From Clostridia bacterium (GTDB taxonomy: Bacteria > Bacillota > Clostridia > Oscillospirales > Butyricicoccaceae): DNA of 8,930 nucleotides. Positions 6,557-8,930 of this stretch are shown piece after piece. The stretch spans positions 1-8,930 of the forward strand of contig JAFYMQ010000046.1 of the NCBI GenBank assembly GCA_017556565.1, written 5' to 3'. The position numbers and the translations under genes were made by a program. Below the pieces are notes generated by a model. That model did not search any database. It saw only the letters and a list, made by a program, of their open reading frames with translations, and was not told the origin of the DNA. How positions within the stretch are numbered: position 1 is the stretch's first letter; every line of letters begins with the position of its first letter.

Positions 6557-7015
6557 ATGAAAGAAAGCCGCGTAGAAGAGCTTATCAAAAAGCTGTATGA
6601 GATGATTGAGGACGCCCCGCGTATATTCAGCGGAAGCTACAGAGATAAGGTGCTCGACCTGCTTGATGAGATCAAAGGAGACATTCCCAGCGAGATTCAG
6701 ATGGCAAAAGAAATCGTCGAAAAGCGCGCAGGTATTCTGGCTGCCGCAGAGAGAGAAGCCGACAAGACCCGCAATCTGGCTCAGGAATACGCACGTCAGC
6801 TGGTCAACGAGCATGAGATCTCTGTTGAGGCACGCCGCCGCGCCGCAGAAACTCTGGAAAAGGCAGAGAAGAACGCCCGCGAGATCCGTCACGCAGCCGC
6901 TCTGTACTGCGACGATACCATGCGCCGCGCCGAGCAGGCTCTGGCACAGATCGGCAAAGAAGTTGGTGCTGCACGCCAGCAGTTCAACGAAGTCGCCGAC
7001 AACGTCAATCAGTAA
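6557..7015 (+). CDS. Small coiled-coil protein downstream of coaD (DivIVA/SepIVA-like)
   Basis: This is a 152-residue, highly charged, almost wholly helical protein with no signal peptide or membrane segment. The first ~20 residues look like a short helix (VEELIKKLYEMIEDA); the segment KVLDLLDEIKGDIPSEIQMA (31-50) follows, and from about 45 to 147 comes a continuous coiled coil rich in Ala, Glu, Arg and Lys with repeats such as AAEREADKTRN and AEKNAREIRHAA. The same arrangement (EILDLIDEIR-like segment, then A/E-rich coil) is seen in proteins often annotated as ATPase or ATP synthase subunit B-like, and in mycobacterial SepIVA, a DivIVA-like cell-division factor. Similar genes often lie next to coaD in Clostridia. 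No ATPase motif is visible, so an ATPase label would be wrong. The ATG at 6557 lies 2 nt after the coaD stop, with a weak GGGGG at 6543-6547 as ribosome site. A scaffold or division role is inferred only. Confidence 0.85.
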   Translation: MKESRVEELIKKLYEMIEDAPRIFSGSYRDKVLDLLDEIKGDIPSEIQMAKEIVEKRAGILAAAEREADKTRNLAQEYARQLVNEHEISVEARRRAAETLEKAEKNAREIRHAAALYCDDTMRRAEQALAQIGKEVGAARQQFNEVADNVNQ

Positions 7016-7033
7016 AAAATACCGCACGTATGC

Positions 7034-7070
7034 AGCAAGGTCGCCCAAACCCGGGCGACCTTGCTTTTTT
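7034..7070 (+). terminator. Strong intrinsic terminator of the uvrC-rsmD-coaD run
   Basis: GCAAGGTCGCCC at 7035-7046 pairs exactly with 7053-7064 around a 6-base loop (AAACCC), giving a GC-rich 12-bp stem, extended by A7034-T7065. Six T residues at 7065-7070 follow directly. It lies 19 nt after the stop of the coiled-coil gene. Read on the - strand, the nearest T run is about 15 nt beyond the stem, so it is mainly a + strand terminator. Confidence 0.93.
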
Positions 7071-7079
7071 GTGTTTATG

Positions 7080-7125
7080 GGGTGTATCAATCTTGGCTAT
7101 GCAGCAGGTTGATACACTCTTTTTT
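7080..7125 (+). terminator. Probable second + strand terminator inside the MATE gene's 3' end
   Basis: Bases 7080-7090 can pair with 7109-7119 (11 bp with one G-T wobble; the inner 9 bp GTGTATCAA/TTGATACAC are perfect), leaving an 18-base loop. Six T residues at 7120-7125 follow immediately. It would catch + strand transcripts that pass the first terminator. On the other strand the stem carries the MATE stop codon (7087-7089) and has no T run after it, so it does not look like a terminator for MATE. Confidence 0.55.
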
Positions 7126-8415
7126 CAGCAAATGCCTGTAGGCAATCAGCGATACAACACTGTCAAAGGCGTTGCCTATACCGAACATCAGCGCTATATT
7201 CACAAGAGACGGTGTCCACACTCCCCCAAGATACAGAGCAAATGCCGCGCCGTAATAGACAGAATTGGTCACTACAGATTCAAACAGCATATAGGTTGTT
7301 TTGCCCAGCCCGTAGAAGGTAGAGTCAAAGACATTCTGAAAAGCGTACAGTACATAAAACGGAAGCAAAATCAGCACAAGCCTGAAAAGCTTGTTCACAT
7401 CGTCAAATCCCAGCACACCGCTCATAAACGGCTTCCATAGCGGAACAGAGGCAAACCACAGAGCGGATATTATTGCCGTAATCCCAAGATAGCCCATCGT
7501 GTTGCGACCGACGTTTGTCTTGTCTGCCGCAGTTTCCTGCTTGATGAGTTCGCCCAACTGCAGCACCGGCAGCAAAAGCCATCCCCATATAAAGTTGTTG
7601 GCTACCCAGTACGTGCCCTGCTCTCCCACAACGTTGACCATTCTGACGATCATCAGCATATAGAACAGATTGCGAACCAGCGATTCCACTCCGGAAATGC
7701 CGCCAATTTTTGCAAGTTCCTTTGCCCACGAGAAATCAAGCTGCGATTTTTCGAGCACGTTTATGTTCTCTTTGGATAAGAGCGCCAAAGATACGGCAAG
7801 CAGCAGTCCGTTGACTATGATATTGGAATATCCGATGCCGTTTACCCCGAGATTTGCCGACACGGGCAGCGACGACACAAGAAATATGTCCGACACAAGA
7901 CACAGCAGCAGCCTTGCGCCCGTAAGCGCATAAAGATACCTGCTCTTGTTCACCGTCACAAGAGCAACCAAAGCAAACTGTGTCAGCACAGACAGGATAT
8001 TGGCGATACTTTCGATGCGTATGTATGATGCCGATGCGCGGATGATGCTTGCATCGGCTGCCATAAGACCCAGCATCGGCTCTGCAAAAATCAGCACAAC
8101 GGCGGCAAGCGCGGAATATACGGCAAGCGAGATAATCATGCCCGTCCGTATACGGTTGGCAAAAGCGGCTTTGTCGGCTTTTACCCTGCCGACAAAATAA
8201 AACAGCGGCAATATGATAGACTCGCTGAGTATCTCATAGATCAGATTGACCCATGAAAGCTGCCCCGCTATGGAGAACGACCATTCCCCCGGCAGCTGCC
8301 CGAGGAAAAATACGCGCACCGTAGTATAGACCGTCGGCACAAATCCAAGCATCAAAAGCGCAAGAAAGAGTCTGTAGTTTATTCTGCCAAGTGACAGTTT
8401 GAGTTTGGAAAACAC
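7087..8415 (-). CDS. MATE family multidrug/toxin efflux transporter
   Basis: This 442-residue polytopic membrane protein resembles MATE family (NorM/DinF type) cation-driven antiporters, which export drugs and other organic molecules. Length and layout fit: about twelve hydrophobic segments in two halves, the second half starting near residue 225 (FSWAKELAKIGGISGVESLVRN), with the typical polar loop between halves. Segments such as SWVNLIYEILSESIILPLFYFVGR and LGVNGIGYSNIIVNGLLLAVSLAL are characteristic of the fold. The start is GTG at 8415-8413; no ATG exists before residue 22, and GAGGGG at 8431-8426 lies 10 nt upstream. The gene follows the HNH gene after 7 nt and is probably cotranscribed with it. 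It converges with the coiled-coil gene. The substrate cannot be told from sequence. A related polysaccharide or lipid flippase of the MOP superfamily is a less likely alternative. Confidence 0.85.
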   Translation of the reverse strand: MFSKLKLSLGRINYRLFLALLMLGFVPTVYTTVRVFFLGQLPGEWSFSIAGQLSWVNLIYEILSESIILPLFYFVGRVKADKAAFANRIRTGMIISLAVYSALAAVVLIFAEPMLGLMAADASIIRASASYIRIESIANILSVLTQFALVALVTVNKSRYLYALTGARLLLCLVSDIFLVSSLPVSANLGVNGIGYSNIIVNGLLLAVSLALLSKENINVLEKSQLDFSWAKELAKIGGISGVESLVRNLFYMLMIVRMVNVVGEQGTYWVANNFIWGWLLLPVLQLGELIKQETAADKTNVGRNTMGYLGITAIISALWFASVPLWKPFMSGVLGFDDVNKLFRLVLILLPFYVLYAFQNVFDSTFYGLGKTTYMLFESVVTNSVYYGAAFALYLGGVWTPSLVNIALMFGIGNAFDSVVSLIAYRHLLKKECINLLHSQD

Positions 8416-8422
8416 GACAAAA

Positions 8423-8737
8423 TCACCCCTCTTTTATAATTTCGTATCCGCGGGAATCTCCTTTTTTCCTTTTGGCTTTGTATATTACGCCGTCGACTTT
8501 CCAGTGAGGAAAATTATCTGATTTTTCCTCATTTGTATCATAGCGGCAAATTACAATATTGGTTTTTGTATCCTTGCCACCGTCGCTGATAGGACGAATA
8601 TGATCGATCGTCGGCTGATATACACTGTGCGGGTTTCCGCAAGCTGATTTCAGCATCAATCTTCCTGCGTAATCGTAAACCTCATTTTGGTTACCGTATA
8701 GTTCGTTCCAAAGATCTTTAATCGTAAACTTAGACAT
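8423..8737 (-). CDS. Small HNH endonuclease-family protein
   Basis: This 104-residue soluble protein has a clear HNH motif: IDHIRPISDGGKD (44-56, Asp45-His46), Asn60 in TNIVIC and Asn69-x2-Lys72 in TNEEKSDNFP. In this metal-dependent nuclease fold the histidine activates water and the Asn residues position the metal and the loop. The N-terminal part contains VYDYAGRLM, as seen ahead of the HNH core in other small clostridial HNH proteins. The CxxC zinc pairs of many HNH proteins are absent (only Cys33 and Cys64). The ATG at 8737-8735 has GAGGAG at 8751-8746, 8 nt upstream. The coding sequence looks richer in A+T than the neighbouring housekeeping genes, which hints at acquisition, but this was not measured. 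It precedes the MATE gene by 7 nt. It could be a stand-alone nuclease, part of a mobile element or a defence component; no partner gene in this window decides it. Confidence 0.85.
   Translation of the reverse strand: MSKFTIKDLWNELYGNQNEVYDYAGRLMLKSACGNPHSVYQPTIDHIRPISDGGKDTKTNIVICRYDTNEEKSDNFPHWKVDGVIYKAKRKKGDSRGYEIIKEG
8426..8431 (-). promoter_or_regulatory. Shine-Dalgarno of the MATE gene inside the HNH gene
   Basis: The last two sense codons of the HNH gene, GAG GGG, together with its TGA, form GAGGGGTGA, close to the anti-16S consensus AGGAGGTGA. Ten bases separate it from the GTG start at 8415. This supports the non-ATG start and suggests that translation of the two genes is coupled. 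Confidence 0.65.
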
Positions 8738-8789
8738 TATTTTTTCTCCTCAATTTTTGATAAAACCCTTAGTACCGGTGGCATAAGGT

Positions 8790-8848
8790 GACAGAAGAAA
8801 AAACAAACCTCCTTTTTGACAGATTGTAAACGGACAAAAGAAAAAACA
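8790..8848. repeat. Two copies of a 16-base A-rich direct repeat
   Basis: GACAGAAGAAAAAACA at 8790-8805 and GACAAAAGAAAAAACA at 8833-8848 differ at one base and start 43 bases apart. TGACA occurs at 8789-8793, 8817-8821 and 8877-8881, and the variant GGACA at 8832-8836. The second copy overlaps the A/T side of the - strand terminator, so part of the likeness could be low complexity. Repeated TGACA/TGTCA words are also seen at the ends of some transposons, but no matching end was found elsewhere in the window. Confidence 0.5.
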
Positions 8849-8867
8849 TCTGCACAAATCGCAGATG
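8841..8867 (-). terminator. Intrinsic terminator on the - strand
   Basis: On the - strand CATCTGC (8867-8861) pairs with GCAGATG (8853-8847) around a 7-base loop, followed by six T residues (8846-8841), one C and four more T. Read on the + strand there is no T run, so it ends transcripts coming from the right of the window. It lies about 15 nt after the TAG at 8882-8884 and separates that gene from HNH-MATE. Confidence 0.7.
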
Positions 8868-8881
8868 CCAAAAAAATGACA

Positions 8882-8930
8882 CTACCCCATCTGTCGACGG
8901 GGTTTGCGACCAAAAGTGCATTGTGCCGGA
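8882..8930 (-). CDS. Probable C-terminal end of a gene beyond the right edge
   Basis: On the - strand, the frame ending at TAG 8884-8882 gives 15 residues (PAQCTFGRKPRRQMG, basic tail). It is preferred because a terminator hairpin follows the stop directly. The other two - strand frames are also open here, one to TAA at 8771-8769 and one to a TAA overlapping the HNH start, so the assignment is tentative. The family cannot be recognised from so few residues. Confidence 0.35.
   Translation of the reverse strand, partial: PAQCTFGRKPRRQMG

Noticed and set aside
7030..7440. 136-residue + strand open frame starting in the terminator region
   Set aside because: It begins inside the terminator hairpin and runs antisense to the MATE gene. 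Its sequence is basic and low in recognisable structure.
8822..8828. TACAAT on the - strand as a -10 box for the HNH-MATE genes
   Set aside because: No acceptable -35 box exists 16-18 bases upstream; that position falls in the terminator stem and T run.
1..8930. CRISPR array, tRNA or rRNA genes, riboswitch
   Set aside because: No regularly spaced repeats, tRNA cloverleaf elements, rRNA segments or recognisable riboswitch cores were seen on reading through.

Overview
The window looks like a chromosomal housekeeping segment from a member of the Clostridia, probably of the Ruminococcaceae/Oscillospiraceae type. This placement rests on the MutS2-type (not MutS) protein, a Crh-like HPr protein, the rsmD-coaD-coiled-coil cluster, strong Shine-Dalgarno sites, simple sigma-A promoters and a moderately GC-rich coding sequence. 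No composition or database calculation was run, so the placement is an inference.

Layout: from 1 to 7015 everything is on the + strand. A 3' fragment of an unidentified gene overlaps mutS2 by ATGA. A DUF554 membrane protein follows with its own near-consensus promoter. Next comes an 87-residue HPr-family protein, also with its own promoter, which carries Tyr instead of the phosphorylatable His at position 15 but keeps Ser46. After a perfect 12-bp hairpin comes a tightly packed run: uvrC, rsmD (ATGA overlap), coaD (2 nt gap) and a 152-residue coiled-coil protein (2 nt gap). A good promoter candidate lies inside the 3' end of rsmD and could drive coaD and the coiled-coil gene separately. The run closes with a strong intrinsic terminator at 7034-7070, and probably a second one at 7080-7125 that overlaps the end of the convergent gene.

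From 7087 to 8930 everything is on the - strand: a small HNH nuclease gene (8423-8737) followed 7 nt later by a MATE-family efflux transporter gene (7087-8415, GTG start) whose Shine-Dalgarno is formed by the last codons of the HNH gene. The 193 bases right of the HNH gene hold a - strand intrinsic terminator, probably the last codons of another - strand gene, and short repeated A-rich words with TGACA boxes. This is the least ordinary part of the window.

Functionally the + strand genes cover nucleic-acid and ribosome maintenance (MutS2, UvrC, RsmD), CoA synthesis (CoaD), likely carbon-source signalling (Crh-like HPr) and possibly cell envelope or division (coiled-coil protein). I do not see a clearly new biological system. 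The best leads are the His-less HPr protein and the repeat-bearing right edge beside the HNH-MATE pair.
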